A program made the position numbers and the translations under genes. Positions 1 to 8,081 of a DNA stretch of 22,121 bases are shown here, piece after piece. The notes below the pieces were generated by a model that searched no databases, had not been told where the DNA came from, and was given only the letters and a program-made list of their open reading frames with translations. Position 1 is the stretch's first letter; every line of letters begins with the position of its first letter. This DNA is from JADFOB01 sp964651325 (GTDB lineage: Bacteria > Planctomycetota > Phycisphaerae > UBA1845), in the NCBI GenBank assembly GCA_964651325.1, contig CAZYXP010000044.1, positions 1 to 22,121 on the forward strand, given 5' to 3'.

Positions 1-331
1 GGGTTCGCTCGACCCCCACCAGCGCATCGGACGCGCCGGCTTCCTTCAGGGCATCTACCAGGTGCCCGGCCACCTCATCGAAGTGAAACTCGGTGATGCC
101 CATGCCTTCGTGTGCTTCCTTCATGGGGCGGCCGTTGTACTCGTTCGGGCCGTCCAGCGCCATGGTGACAAACGCGATCTGCTGCTCCGTTTGGCGGTCC
201 ATGTCGGTATTCTTGAAGAATCCCTTAAGGTTGTTGTCCGCGAGCACTCGCGTGTAGAAGTCCGTGATGACAACGCGAATGGCGGGGGCCCCGCCAAGCG
301 TTTCGAACAGAGTGGTGATTGCTTGCTTCAT
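1..331 (-). CDS. glbN: Group I truncated hemoglobin, C-terminus cut by the window edge
   Basis: This small haem protein probably binds O2 or NO in the cytoplasm; in this family the usual role is NO detoxification or oxygen handling. The 110 residues visible show the TrHbN pattern: the B10 tyrosine (Tyr26) in DFYTRVLAD, the CD1 phenylalanine pair at 38-39, probable E7 and E11 glutamines (Gln47, Gln51), and the proximal F8 histidine (His74) in MKEAHEGMGIT. The block VAGHLVDALKEAG matches the H-helix region. Only about the last 10-15 residues are missing beyond base 1. The ATG start is preceded by an AGGGAG ribosome site about 11 bases upstream. No partner gene is visible on this side. The family call is firm; the physiological role is inference. 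Confidence 0.9.
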   Translation of the reverse strand, partial: MKQAITTLFETLGGAPAIRVVITDFYTRVLADNNLKGFFKNTDMDRQTEQQIAFVTMALDGPNEYNGRPMKEAHEGMGITEFHFDEVAGHLVDALKEAGASDALVGVERT

Positions 332-756
332 GGTCTTATCGCTCCCTACTGCCTTATTGGGCCAAGGCCGAGCATCGGAACCGATTTCCGAAATCCAGAG
401 TTGGAATCTCAGCCTCGTACGTGAAAAGACTACGATTCAAAAAACCGTTGGTCGGGTGCGGTCGATTCCGCACTCGTGGGTTTCATCCGCCGTCAGGGGC
501 GATTGTGGGCGGAGGCGCCGCTCCTTCGTTCTTGGCCCGGACGCGTCCGGCAAAAAGCTCGCGGGGCGCATTTTCGGGGGGCCTATTGGCAACTGACCGG
601 GTTTGCGGTACCTACCGCCTGTAGAGCCGCGACCGTTGCAGAACCGCGACCGTGAGGAAGCGGCCATGCTGCGTTGCTGCATGATTCTCGGTCCCACGCG
701 GCAGAGCCGGTAGGTCCGAAAACCCGCATTCGAACGTGAAAGGCCTCATCCAACGA
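332..756. other. Intergenic region between globin (minus) and hutH (plus)
   Basis: These 425 bases separate two divergent genes and hold no convincing coding frame. They contain a 6-bp palindrome (GCGGTA-CC-TACCGC, 605-618), which could be an operator for either gene. They also contain a hairpin repeat at 641-665 with a truncated neighbour at 621-636. I could not find a convincing -35/-10 pair for either gene. Confidence 0.5.
641..665 (-). repeat. GC-rich intergenic hairpin repeat, copy 1
   Basis: Read on the minus strand, this 25-base element forms a 4-bp stem CCGC/GCGG around the 12-base loop TTCCTCACGGTC. A second copy at 2511-2535 matches 22 of 25 bases. Two of the three differences are a matched C-for-G and G-for-C swap at paired stem positions, so the hairpin is kept. 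A partial third copy (ACGGTCGCGG on the minus strand, 627-636) sits next to it. I recall similar elements as common in planctomycete intergenic DNA but cannot verify that here. Confidence 0.6.
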
Positions 757-2298
757 ATGAAAGAAACGCCTGAAACTCTGGCCGTCGTATTGGACGGGAA
801 ACCGCTTTCCCTGTCGGGCATCGCCGAGATGCTTGGCAAATCGCTTGACCTGCAAATCGCCGCCGACGTCTGGAGTCGAATCGATCGAAGCGCGAAGCTG
901 GTGGGTCGCCTATGCAATGGGGACGAGCCAGCCTATGGGATCAACACGGGGTTTGGTAAGCTATGCCGCAAGCGAATTCCCCATAGTCAACTATCCAAGC
1001 TACAAGAAAACCTCGTTCTTTCGCACGCGGTAGGTGTCGGGGGCCGGGCCGACAATGACATCGTTCGGCTCATGCTGCTGTTCAAGATTCACGCGCTTTC
1101 GCACGGCGTCAGCGGGATTTCTCGAAAGCCGATCGAGTTGATGGCCGCGCTCCTGCGGGCGGATCTGCTTCCGGTGGTGCCGTTGCAAGGCTCGCTCGGG
1201 GCAAGCGGAGACCTTGCCCCGTTGGCCCACATGACGCTTCCTCTGATCGGTCGAGGCCAAGTCGTTGAGGCCGGACGGGTTGTGCCGGCAAGTGAGGCGC
1301 TTGGGCGGGCGGCGCTTTCTCCGATCCAGCTCGGGCCCAAGGAAGGGCTGGCCTTGGTGAACGGGACGCAGTTCATGTCGGCCCACGCCGCCATCGCCAT
1401 CGCCAAGACACGGCGACTGATTCAGCAAGCCGACATCTTTGCGAGCATGTCCCTCGAAGCGATCAAAGGCAGCCTCGGCCCGTTTGAAGATCGGCTGCAT
1501 CAGCTTCGCCCCCATCCCGGAGCGATTGCCTCCGCGGCGAATGTTCGCGATCTGGTGGCCGACAGTGAAATCTACCGATCGCATGCCGGATGTGATCGCG
1601 TACAGGATCCCTATTCGATTCGCTGCGTGCCACAGGTTCACGGGGCGTCACGGGACGCGTTGGCTCATGCATCCGAGGTGATCGAACGCGAAATCAACTC
1701 GGTGACCGACAACCCGATCATCTTTGAAGACGGCGATGTGGTCAGCGGTGGCCTGTTTCACGGGCAGCCCATCGCGCTCGTGATGGACTATCTGGCGATT
1801 GCCCTGAGCGAGTTGGCCTCGATAAGCGAGCGGCGTATCTACCTGTTGCTTAGCGGGGTCGATGGGTTGCCGGAGTGGCTCATGGAAGAGACGGGGATCA
1901 ACAGTGGGTTCATGATCCCTCAATATACCGCGGCGGCGCTGGTCAGCGAAAACAAGGGGCTGTGCAGCCCGGCCTCGGTGGACACGATACCGAGCTCGCA
2001 GGGACAAGAGGACCACGTGAGCATGGGCGCGCGGGCGGCGGTCAAGTGCCTAACCGTGTTGGCCAATACCGAGACGGTTTTGGCGATCGAGCAGCTTTGC
2101 GCCGCGCAGGGATTGGATCTGCGCCAGCCGCTGAAACCGGGACTCGGCGTTCGGGCGGCCCATGAGTCCGTGCGCCGGGAGATCCCCTTTGCCACCGAGG
2201 ACCGTTTATTTGGAGATGACATTCAGGCGTCGCTGGCGCTGTTGCGATCCCAAAGCGTGCTTGATGCCGTCAAGGCGGCGATTGGGGAGCTCGCGTAA
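757..2298 (+). CDS. hutH: Histidine ammonia-lyase
   Basis: This enzyme removes ammonia from L-histidine to give urocanate, the first step of histidine use as a carbon and nitrogen source; it is cytoplasmic and normally a homotetramer. The 513-residue protein has the full family set: the Ala149-Ser150-Gly151 triad in GSLGASGDLAPL that cyclises to the MIO cofactor, the Tyr60 region YGINTGFG, QENLVLSHAVGVG, QDPYSIRCVPQVHG, and SSQGQEDHVSMG near the C-terminus. Length is normal. The start is uncertain: a GTG at 736 in frame adds seven residues but has no ribosome site, whereas the ATG at 757 has AAAGG 13 bases upstream. No other hut gene lies nearby, so it is not in a hut operon here. It converges with hisS. 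Confidence 0.95.
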   Translation: MKETPETLAVVLDGKPLSLSGIAEMLGKSLDLQIAADVWSRIDRSAKLVGRLCNGDEPAYGINTGFGKLCRKRIPHSQLSKLQENLVLSHAVGVGGRADNDIVRLMLLFKIHALSHGVSGISRKPIELMAALLRADLLPVVPLQGSLGASGDLAPLAHMTLPLIGRGQVVEAGRVVPASEALGRAALSPIQLGPKEGLALVNGTQFMSAHAAIAIAKTRRLIQQADIFASMSLEAIKGSLGPFEDRLHQLRPHPGAIASAANVRDLVADSEIYRSHAGCDRVQDPYSIRCVPQVHGASRDALAHASEVIEREINSVTDNPIIFEDGDVVSGGLFHGQPIALVMDYLAIALSELASISERRIYLLLSGVDGLPEWLMEETGINSGFMIPQYTAAALVSENKGLCSPASVDTIPSSQGQEDHVSMGARAAVKCLTVLANTETVLAIEQLCAAQGLDLRQPLKPGLGVRAAHESVRREIPFATEDRLFGDDIQASLALLRSQSVLDAVKAAIGELA

Positions 2299-2332
2299 GT
2301 GGCTTAACCTCGGCGCCGCCACGGCGGGTGCC

Positions 2333-2348
2333 CCATCCTTCCGGATGG
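2333..2348 (+). terminator. Candidate hairpin downstream of hutH
   Basis: A perfect 6-bp stem CCATCC/GGATGG with a TTCC tetraloop sits 34 bases after the hutH stop in a GC-rich block, extended imperfectly by flanking CC/GG bases. No T-run follows, so termination is only a possibility. It may instead be another dispersed intergenic repeat. Confidence 0.35.
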
Positions 2349-2510
2349 TGGGGGCGCCGATGATCGTGACAGACCGACGCCCGGACTCGCCGCCGAATCA
2401 GAGCCGCGGGCGCCAGCCCTCGGACCTTCCGCTTCGGGACCGCGAGATCATCGGCTCCCCCATGTCCAATAGGAGATGCTTCCATGAATGAGGGGCACCC
2501 GGCGTGGCAC

Positions 2511-2535
2511 GGCCCCTTCCTTACGGTCGGGGTTC
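2511..2535 (+). repeat. GC-rich intergenic hairpin repeat, copy 2
   Basis: This is the same element as at 641-665, in the opposite orientation: a CCCC/GGGG stem around the loop TTCCTTACGGTC. Relative to copy 1 the stem carries a compensatory pair swap and the loop one C-to-T change. It lies in the convergent hutH-hisS gap. Confidence 0.6.
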
Positions 2536-2572
2536 GGATAAGAGGCCATTTGTCTGAATCATGGCCCTATCC
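2536..2572 (-). terminator. Candidate hairpin overlapping the hisS stop codon
   Basis: A perfect GGCCAT/ATGGCC stem (2544-2549 with 2561-2566) is extended by GGATA/TATCC outer pairing with two bulged A residues, giving about 12 pairs around an 11-base loop. It begins inside the last hisS codons. No T-tract follows on the minus strand, so it may stop transcription weakly or protect the 3' end. Confidence 0.4.
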
Positions 2573-4060
2573 GATGGTATACCTCGCGAGGATTTTCTGC
2601 ACGGCTTCGACCAACTCGCCGCGATCGATGGACACCTGCGCGGGCTGTTCTTCAAGCCATCGCTTTCGGTCATCGCCGATTTCCTTGGAAAGCTCCCGGC
2701 CTAGCCGGAGGTCTTTGAGCGAAACCTGCCCCGCCTGCATTTCGTCAGAACCCATTACCACGGCCACCGTCTTGCCGCAGTCGTCGGCGTATTTGAATTG
2801 CTTGCCGATCGATTGTTTCCCGACGTACAGCTCGGTGTTGATGCCCGCGGATCGCAGGTCGATCGCCAGTCGCTGATACTCGGCTATCAAGTCCTTGTCG
2901 ATGCGTGTCACCAATACGCCTGCCGTCGCGGGTTGAGCCTCAGTCTTGCCCAGCGTTTTTAGCGCCGCCAGCAGTCGGTCCACGCCGATCGAAGCGCCCG
3001 TCGCGGGTGTGGGCTGGCCGGTGAAACGCTCCACGAGATTGTCGTAGCGTCCGCCGCCAAAGACGCTGCCAAACTGCCGCGTAATGCCCTTGGCATCGAC
3101 CACCTCAAAGGTCAAAACGCCCTCAAACACAGGGCCGGTATAATACTCCAGACCGCGAACGACGGTAGGATCAAAGACCACCCGATCCTCGGCGTAACCC
3201 GCATCGCCTAGCGCGCGATCAATTTGCCGCAACTCGTCGATGCCTTCTTTCCCCACGTCGCTGCTGGCGACCAGGGTTTCCAACGCATCGCAGAGCGACG
3301 CGCGCGTGTCGGCGGCGATGCTCAGGTAATCGGCGATGAGGTCGATTTGCTCAGCCGGCAACCCGACGCCCTTGATGAACGCGCCCGAGCTGTCCTTTCT
3401 GCCCTCTCCAAGAAGACGCCGGACGCCGTCGACCCCCACTTTGTCGAGCTTGTCGATCGATCGAAGCACTTGCAGCGCCACGCTAGGATCCGGCTCGCCC
3501 CCGCCCGACATGACTTCGAGCACGCCGTTGAGCACCTTCCGATCGTTGACGCGAATGATGTAGTCGCCCGGCTTGATGCCCAGCGCCTCAAGTGTGTCGC
3601 ACATGATCATGGCGCACTCGGCGTCCGCGAGCATCGACCCCGTGCCCACGCTGTCGAAATCGAATTGATAGAACTCGCGAAAGCGATCCGGTCCCGGTTT
3701 CTCAACACGATAGACCGGACCCACCTGATAGCGGCGAAAGGGGCGCGGAAGATCGCGATGGGCCGCGACGTAGCGGGAAAGCGGGGCGGTCAGATCGTAG
3801 CGCAGCGCCACCCACTCATCGTCATCATCGCGAAGGGCGAAAATGCCCGCGTCGGGCTGATCGGCCTCGGGCAGGAACTTGCCGAGACAATCGACGTATT
3901 CCAACGCGGGCGTTTCAAGCGGCATGAAGCCGTATCGCTCATAGACCTCGCGGATGCGGCGGATCATCCGATCGCGGGCCAGCACATCGGTACCCGCAAT
4001 GTCGCGGAATCCGCGCGGAATCCGCGGGCGGGTTCTTTTCGGTTTTCCAGGTTTCGCCAC
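2567..4060 (-). CDS. hisS: Histidyl-tRNA synthetase
   Basis: This class II aminoacyl-tRNA synthetase charges tRNA-His in the cytoplasm and is essential. The 497-residue protein has motif 1 at about 30-55, motif 2 at about 108-137 (GPVYRVEKPGPDRFREF), the HisRS-specific block RGLEYYTGP at 302-310, motif 3 at 353-364 (ATGASIGVDRLL) and an anticodon-binding domain at about 378-465. The motif 2 loop follows the VEKPGPxRFRxF form that I associate with alpha-proteobacterial enzymes, not the RHERPQKGRYRQF form of E. coli. The start is GTG at 4060, chosen because TGGAGGA ends six bases upstream; no in-frame ATG fits better. A hairpin-forming dyad lies just upstream of the ribosome site. It is a stand-alone gene. 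Confidence 0.95.
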   Translation of the reverse strand: MAKPGKPKRTRPRIPRGFRDIAGTDVLARDRMIRRIREVYERYGFMPLETPALEYVDCLGKFLPEADQPDAGIFALRDDDDEWVALRYDLTAPLSRYVAAHRDLPRPFRRYQVGPVYRVEKPGPDRFREFYQFDFDSVGTGSMLADAECAMIMCDTLEALGIKPGDYIIRVNDRKVLNGVLEVMSGGGEPDPSVALQVLRSIDKLDKVGVDGVRRLLGEGRKDSSGAFIKGVGLPAEQIDLIADYLSIAADTRASLCDALETLVASSDVGKEGIDELRQIDRALGDAGYAEDRVVFDPTVVRGLEYYTGPVFEGVLTFEVVDAKGITRQFGSVFGGGRYDNLVERFTGQPTPATGASIGVDRLLAALKTLGKTEAQPATAGVLVTRIDKDLIAEYQRLAIDLRSAGINTELYVGKQSIGKQFKYADDCGKTVAVVMGSDEMQAGQVSLKDLRLGRELSKEIGDDRKRWLEEQPAQVSIDRGELVEAVQKILARYTIG

Positions 4061-4081
4061 GCACCATCCTCCACAATTCGT

Positions 4082-4104
4082 CGTCGTGGCTCAAGCCATC
4101 GACG
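4082..4104 (-). promoter_or_regulatory. Dyad in the hisS leader
   Basis: An almost perfect 10-bp dyad, CGTCGTGGCT-CA-AGCCA(T)CGACG, lies nine bases upstream of the hisS ribosome site. It could be an operator or a leader hairpin affecting translation. It does not resemble a T-box. The role is inference. Confidence 0.3.
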
Positions 4105-4251
4105 ACGCGAAGTCTAGTGCTGTTGGAAGGAATGTCCAACAAGTGGGCAGCCCGAATCGGATGCCGACGCCTGGCGAAACGGTATCGCGCGGGGCGACAA
4201 GAGCCGTTCAACTCATTGCGTCGACGCAGAGATGGCCTTTCGATTCAGCAG

Positions 4252-4296
4252 CTACCCCGTAGCCGTGGGCTTCAGCCCGCTCGGCCGTCGGGGTAG
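4252..4296 (-). terminator. Two-level hairpin after the small membrane-protein gene
   Basis: An outer 8-bp perfect stem CTACCCCG/CGGGGTAG (4252-4259 with 4289-4296) encloses an inner GGGC-TTCA-GCCC hairpin (4267-4278). It starts about 33 bases past the stop of the 4330-4758 gene and lies before hisS on the same strand, as a terminator separating the two units would. No T-run is present, and the inner part resembles a dispersed repeat. Confidence 0.45.
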
Positions 4297-4329
4297 GCCC
4301 AACATCGGTACACGAGGGATGACAATGCG

Positions 4330-4758
4330 CTAGTCTCGCATTTGGAGCATATCCGCCATCGTGACCAAGTCCTCGGCGCCGGTCATCTGGCCCTTGGAAT
4401 CAAAAGTGACGCGGAAGGCAACGGATTGGGAAAACACATAGTCAATCACAAAACCGTGCGGAAGTGTTCCCTGCGTGAGCCGATCCTGCAAGCCGCCTTC
4501 CGTAAACTTGAGTTCCGGGCCGACCTTGACGCGTCCGAGCTGATCGGCGCCAGGGCCCGAGCCTGCTTTTTGGAGCGGGCGGTATTTCAACGGTGTACCG
4601 GCCGCCTCCGCGACTTGGTCCCAACTCATTCCAACGCTTATGGCCGCTCGGGCGTCACGGCCCTGTTGGCTAGGGTCGAAATTGGAAAAATCCGATGACG
4701 TGAACACGAAATACCCGATGACGCCGATGACGGCGAACAGCCCGATTACGATCTTCAT
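4330..4758 (-). CDS. Small membrane-anchored protein with BamE/SmpA-like motif
   Basis: The product has 142 residues. Residues 3-20 form one hydrophobic segment without a lipobox, so the protein is probably anchored in the inner membrane with its body in the periplasm. The stretch ISVGMSWDQVAEAAGTP (about 40-56) resembles the GMTxxQVxxxLGxP signature of SmpA/OmlA/BamE-like folds, and the C-terminus ends in VTFDSKGQMTGAED, also typical of that fold. I do not recognise a specific family and assign no function. The start ATG has a clear GAGGGAG ribosome site seven bases upstream. It is a single gene, divergent from the ECF sigma gene with a 400-base gap. Confidence 0.7.
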   Translation of the reverse strand: MKIVIGLFAVIGVIGYFVFTSSDFSNFDPSQQGRDARAAISVGMSWDQVAEAAGTPLKYRPLQKAGSGPGADQLGRVKVGPELKFTEGGLQDRLTQGTLPHGFVIDYVFSQSVAFRVTFDSKGQMTGAEDLVTMADMLQMRD

Positions 4759-4828
4759 AGTCTTGCTCCCTCAGAATTGATGGCCCAGGGCGACATCGAA
4801 ACGACGCGATCGCCCGCCCGTCACAGCG

Positions 4829-4857
4829 ACCATAGCCCTTTTGCTCCGCGGATGCAA
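4829..4857 (-). promoter_or_regulatory. Weak promoter candidate for the small membrane protein
   Basis: On the minus strand TTGCAT (4857-4852) and TATGGT (4834-4829) are separated by exactly 17 bases and lie about 70 bases upstream of the ATG. Both boxes deviate from the sigma-70 consensus. Confidence 0.3.
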
Positions 4858-5117
4858 GCAACGCGGCCGTTGCGCCCGGTGAGGCGATTCGCCCCGCGTG
4901 GAGCCTCACGATATTGCCTCAGAGCGACTCCAACGTGCGTTTTGGCGCGCGACCGGATCGGCGGATCTGTTGGCAGCAGCCGTTCTTGGGGCCAAACGCG
5001 GGATGGTGATTCACCAAAACCAGGCTGGGCAGTCCAACCCTCGGCCGACGTGTGCCTGCGGGCGCTCGGGCCGCAAAATCAACGAAACCGGATAAACTGC
5101 TCCCCAACACGCGAATC

Positions 5118-5126
5118 TGCTATAAT
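5118..5126 (+). promoter_or_regulatory. Extended -10 promoter of the ECF sigma gene
   Basis: TGCTATAAT is a perfect -10 hexamer with the TGn extension, 36 bases before the sigma factor ATG. The expected -35 position shows no good match, which is normal for extended -10 promoters. This points to housekeeping-sigma transcription of the gene, not autoregulation. Confidence 0.65.
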
Positions 5127-5162
5127 CGGGCACTGCATTCCCGGCCCATTCGGAGGACGATG

Positions 5163-5744
5163 ATGGCGTTTGAATCAACGCGCGTGACGCTTCTCGAGCG
5201 GGTCCGCGACGCGAAAGATCAGGCAAGCTGGCGTGAATTCTATGGGCTGTATCAGCCGCTTCTCTATCGCTACGCCCGGGCGCGGCGATTGGATCGTGAT
5301 GTGGCGGAGGAGATTCTCCAGCAATGCATGACGGTGCTGGCGCAGAAGATGCCGGAATTCGAATACGCCAAAGAGCGCGGCGGGTTCAAGTATTGGCTTC
5401 GTCGGCTCGTCAACAACAAGATCAACGACTATTTCAAGAAGAAAAAGCTTCCCCTGGCGCAGAGTGCCGATTTTCACCGGGCGAGCCTTCGCGACGATTC
5501 CTCCGACGAATTGTGGGAGCAGCAATGGCGAAAGCGGCATCTCAAGTTCTGTCTGGAAAGCATCAAGCACGACGTCGCGCCGCAAACCTTTCAGGCGTTT
5601 GAATACCATGTTCTTGCCGATTGGTCGGTCGAGCGTGTAAGCGAAACGCTCGGTCTATCCGCCGATCAGGTCTACGCCGCCAAGTCGCGCATCACCAAAC
5701 GGCTTCGCGAAAAGATGAAAGAATTGATCGGCGAAGACCTGTAG
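5163..5744 (+). CDS. ECF-type RNA polymerase sigma factor
   Basis: This sigma-70-family protein redirects RNA polymerase to its own promoter set. The 193 residues hold a region 2 at about 20-95 (EFYGLYQPLLYRYARARRLD, then DVAEEILQQCMTVLA and GGFKYWLRRLVNNKINDYFK) and a region 4 helix-turn-helix at about 145-190 (VERVSETLGLSADQVYAAKSR). Regions 1 and 3 are absent, as in ECF factors. The opening STRVTLLERVRD and the overall style resemble the large planctomycete ECF groups. The start is the second of two tandem ATGs: GGAGGA lies five bases before 5163 but only two before 5160. No anti-sigma or receptor gene is adjacent, so how it is activated cannot be seen here. Confidence 0.9.
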   Translation: MAFESTRVTLLERVRDAKDQASWREFYGLYQPLLYRYARARRLDRDVAEEILQQCMTVLAQKMPEFEYAKERGGFKYWLRRLVNNKINDYFKKKKLPLAQSADFHRASLRDDSSDELWEQQWRKRHLKFCLESIKHDVAPQTFQAFEYHVLADWSVERVSETLGLSADQVYAAKSRITKRLREKMKELIGEDL

Positions 5745-6164
5745 CGCGAGGCCGCTAGTTGCGAACGGGTGTACGCCTCCTGCCTGAAGCCTCAGCAAGA
5801 CCGAGTAGCCATGACGACCATTCGCCCAGCGTAGCCAAGCGACTACGCCTCCGTCGAGGACCACTTCCTCGGCCACATCCTGTTCAGTCCGATTCTGATG
5901 GAAATCGACTCAGCCACCGTGGCGGCGACAGCCTTGGCTCCGATGGTCGTGCTGCCGAATTGTCAGCAGAACGGCATTGGCTCGGCCCACAACGCGGTTC
6001 GATCGTCAGACAAATAGAGCTATTTGGCGCGGTGCGGACGCATATCTTGACCGGCACCGGGAGGCTCAACATGGCCGTCCCTCGAGCGCCGCCAGGCATT
6101 GTGTCAACGGTTCCGGTTCAAAGTCCGGCGCCACGGGCACACGCCTGGGAGCACCGGGATGATT
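5745..6164. other. Intergenic region, no gene recognised
   Basis: The sigma factor gene and the end of the nine-gene minus-strand operon converge on this 420-base stretch. A hairpin GCGTAG/CTACGC (5829-5848, 8-base loop) lies 84 bases after the sigma stop and may help termination. One plus-strand frame is open at 5835-6014 for 60 codons with hydrophobic content, but it lacks a usable start and matches nothing I know. It could be a decayed fragment. Confidence 0.4.
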
Positions 6165-8081
6165 TCAATCGAGTGAATGACTGCTGGGCGCCCGCACCGT
6201 CTTTTTGTCCTCGCAGAGAACGGGAAGGAGTACCATGTCGGTTGCCAGGGCGAGAACGGCTGTAGCGGCAAGCAATACGCCGAATTGTCGAGTCGGACCA
6301 AACGGGCTGAATGCAAAGAGCGCCAAGCAAGAGGCAGTGACAAACGTGCTCCCTACACATGGCCGCCAGCATCGCATTAGCCCGCGAGTGACTCCGCGTC
6401 GTTTTCGGACGGCACGGGCCAAGTGAACGGTGTCGTCTATCGCCATGCCGATGGCAATCGCGCCAATCATGAGCGATGGCAATCCGATGGATATCTGGGT
6501 GATGGCAGCGATCACCAATAGGCCGCAAACGGGCAGAATATTGATCCAAGCAGCGACCATGGCCATCCTGAGGCTACCCGTCAAGAACCCAATGGACAGC
6601 GCCGCAACCAGAGCCATAGCCGGCAACGTGATTGCCGCAACACGCCGAAGGATCTTTCCTGTGGCGTTAATCTGTGGGGCGACGCCGCGCCATTTCAAAT
6701 GGACATGATGTGCGATTGCCCATGCACGCCACGTTTCCTGTGCGGAAACCAGTTCGGGCAGCGCATCGGTTCGAGCAAGCCCCCAGTACGTTGCGTCGTC
6801 TCCATCGACGATTGCCGAAACATCGAGAACCTTCCTCACGCCGGTCGTGTTTTGCAACATTGCCGTTGGATCGGCCGCCTGCACTGCACGTTTTGACCGG
6901 CTTTCTCCTGCGGCCACGGTGACCTGAAAAGGCAACGTTCCGGTCAGGCGTGCGTCGATGGTGGAAAAGTCGCGTGTGATGCGTGCATCGGATGGAAAGT
7001 AGGCCAGCGGGTTTGTTTCAAAATGCAAGTAAGGTATCGCGACGATCGACGCGGTCGTGATGCAGACGCCGACCAGGACGATGGCCTTACGATGCCGCTC
7101 CACGAGGGTAAGATTGCAGCGTAGCAGGGGTTCAAGCCACCGGCTACGCGGACGCTTCGACCGATCACGCGCGGCAGGCGCAGGCAACAATGTTGCAACG
7201 GCGAGCCAGACCAACGCCATGCCTAGCGTTCCGTAGAGGGCGAACATTCGCAGAGGTGGCAGATCGCTAATGCCAACGCCCGCGATTCCCGCTGCCGTCG
7301 TGCCGCAGCACAGCAGGAGCGTGCCTGTGATACCGCGACGAAGCGCTCGATGCGCCGCGTACGAATACCCTAGTGCCATGATAAGTGGGGGCACCATTGA
7401 CAGGGACATGTCAACAGGAAGCCGTTGCCAGGATACAATGCCCAGCAAGACGATCTGGCTGAGCATGATCGCGGTGACGCCTGTTGCAGCCGCCCGAGGT
7501 TTTCCCGTGATCGACCACAACCAGACACCGCCCATGAGATTGATGAACAGCATGATGACCGGGAGCCGCTGCTGACTGAAAGCGTTGAGCGACACGTGAA
7601 AGATCGCTGGGCCCGCTAACGCAAACCGATCCAGATTTCGATCATATTCGTCAAGAGCCGCGCGAATCTGGCGAACGAAGGTGTCATCGTCAAATCCGGC
7701 GCGTCGAAACGCAAGTACGCCCGCGTACGCCCCGTCTTCGCTTATGATGAAGTTGTCCGGCGTGAATCCCAGCGACGGGCCAATCTGTTCGAGGCTAGTC
7801 GAATCAAGACAAGAGCTCACTGCCGGGAGCGCGCGAAGCGAGGCGGCGATCTTGATTTCGCTGAATGCGTTTCGATCGAATCCAACCATCACATAAGACT
7901 TGACCGCCCCGACGGCGTCGAGGTTGGGTATCCAACTCCCAAGGTCATTGTCAATCCGGTAGTGCTGCAGGCCCGCCCCGCTTATCGCCGTTACGACAAG
8001 CCACCCAAACCAGGCAATCGCTCTGCCGGCCTGCTTGCGCGGAGGTTTCTGTGGCGATTGGATTTGACCAAGTTTATTCAA
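6165..8081 (-). CDS. RND/MMPL-type exporter
   Basis: This inner-membrane transporter of the RND superfamily (MMPL/HpnN-like branch) probably moves a lipid or other hydrophobic product using the proton gradient. The 638 residues form two halves: a first membrane helix (about 20-38), a periplasmic loop, a helix bundle (about 174-300), a second start (about 332-351), a second loop, and a bundle (about 482-622). The signature GMAIDDTVHLARAVR at 545-559 carries the paired aspartates of the family. The equivalent in the first half, LGYSYAAHRALRR, lacks them. The start is TTG at 8081, supported by GGGGGAG five bases upstream; the next ATG is about 65 codons in. It overlaps the glycosyltransferase by eight bases and is last in the operon. 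The cargo is unknown. Confidence 0.85.
   Translation of the reverse strand: MNKLGQIQSPQKPPRKQAGRAIAWFGWLVVTAISGAGLQHYRIDNDLGSWIPNLDAVGAVKSYVMVGFDRNAFSEIKIAASLRALPAVSSCLDSTSLEQIGPSLGFTPDNFIISEDGAYAGVLAFRRAGFDDDTFVRQIRAALDEYDRNLDRFALAGPAIFHVSLNAFSQQRLPVIMLFINLMGGVWLWSITGKPRAAATGVTAIMLSQIVLLGIVSWQRLPVDMSLSMVPPLIMALGYSYAAHRALRRGITGTLLLCCGTTAAGIAGVGISDLPPLRMFALYGTLGMALVWLAVATLLPAPAARDRSKRPRSRWLEPLLRCNLTLVERHRKAIVLVGVCITTASIVAIPYLHFETNPLAYFPSDARITRDFSTIDARLTGTLPFQVTVAAGESRSKRAVQAADPTAMLQNTTGVRKVLDVSAIVDGDDATYWGLARTDALPELVSAQETWRAWAIAHHVHLKWRGVAPQINATGKILRRVAAITLPAMALVAALSIGFLTGSLRMAMVAAWINILPVCGLLVIAAITQISIGLPSLMIGAIAIGMAIDDTVHLARAVRKRRGVTRGLMRCWRPCVGSTFVTASCLALFAFSPFGPTRQFGVLLAATAVLALATDMVLLPVLCEDKKTVRAPSSHSLD

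Larger units (their letters stand above)
4759..5162. other. Divergent intergenic region with promoters
   Basis: These 404 bases lie between the small membrane protein (minus) and the sigma factor (plus). I see no coding frame of merit. A clear plus-strand extended -10 lies at 5118-5126 and a weak minus-strand promoter candidate at 4829-4857. Confidence 0.5.

Noticed and set aside
1000..1641. A 213-codon minus-strand frame antisense to hutH
   Set aside because: It is fully contained in hutH, its composition mirrors the coding strand and it has no recognisable motif.
3224..4117. A 297-codon plus-strand frame antisense to hisS
   Set aside because: It lies on the opposite strand of a clear hisS, has low-complexity R/A/D-rich text and no domain, as expected for a shadow frame in GC-rich DNA.
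4061..4329. T-box riboswitch before hisS
   Set aside because: No T-box consensus or specifier stem is visible; only a simple 10-bp dyad lies near the ribosome site.
5759..6265. A 168-codon plus-strand frame after the sigma factor
   Set aside because: It runs into the 3' end of the RND gene on the other strand, has R/P/S-rich text and no ribosome site or motif.
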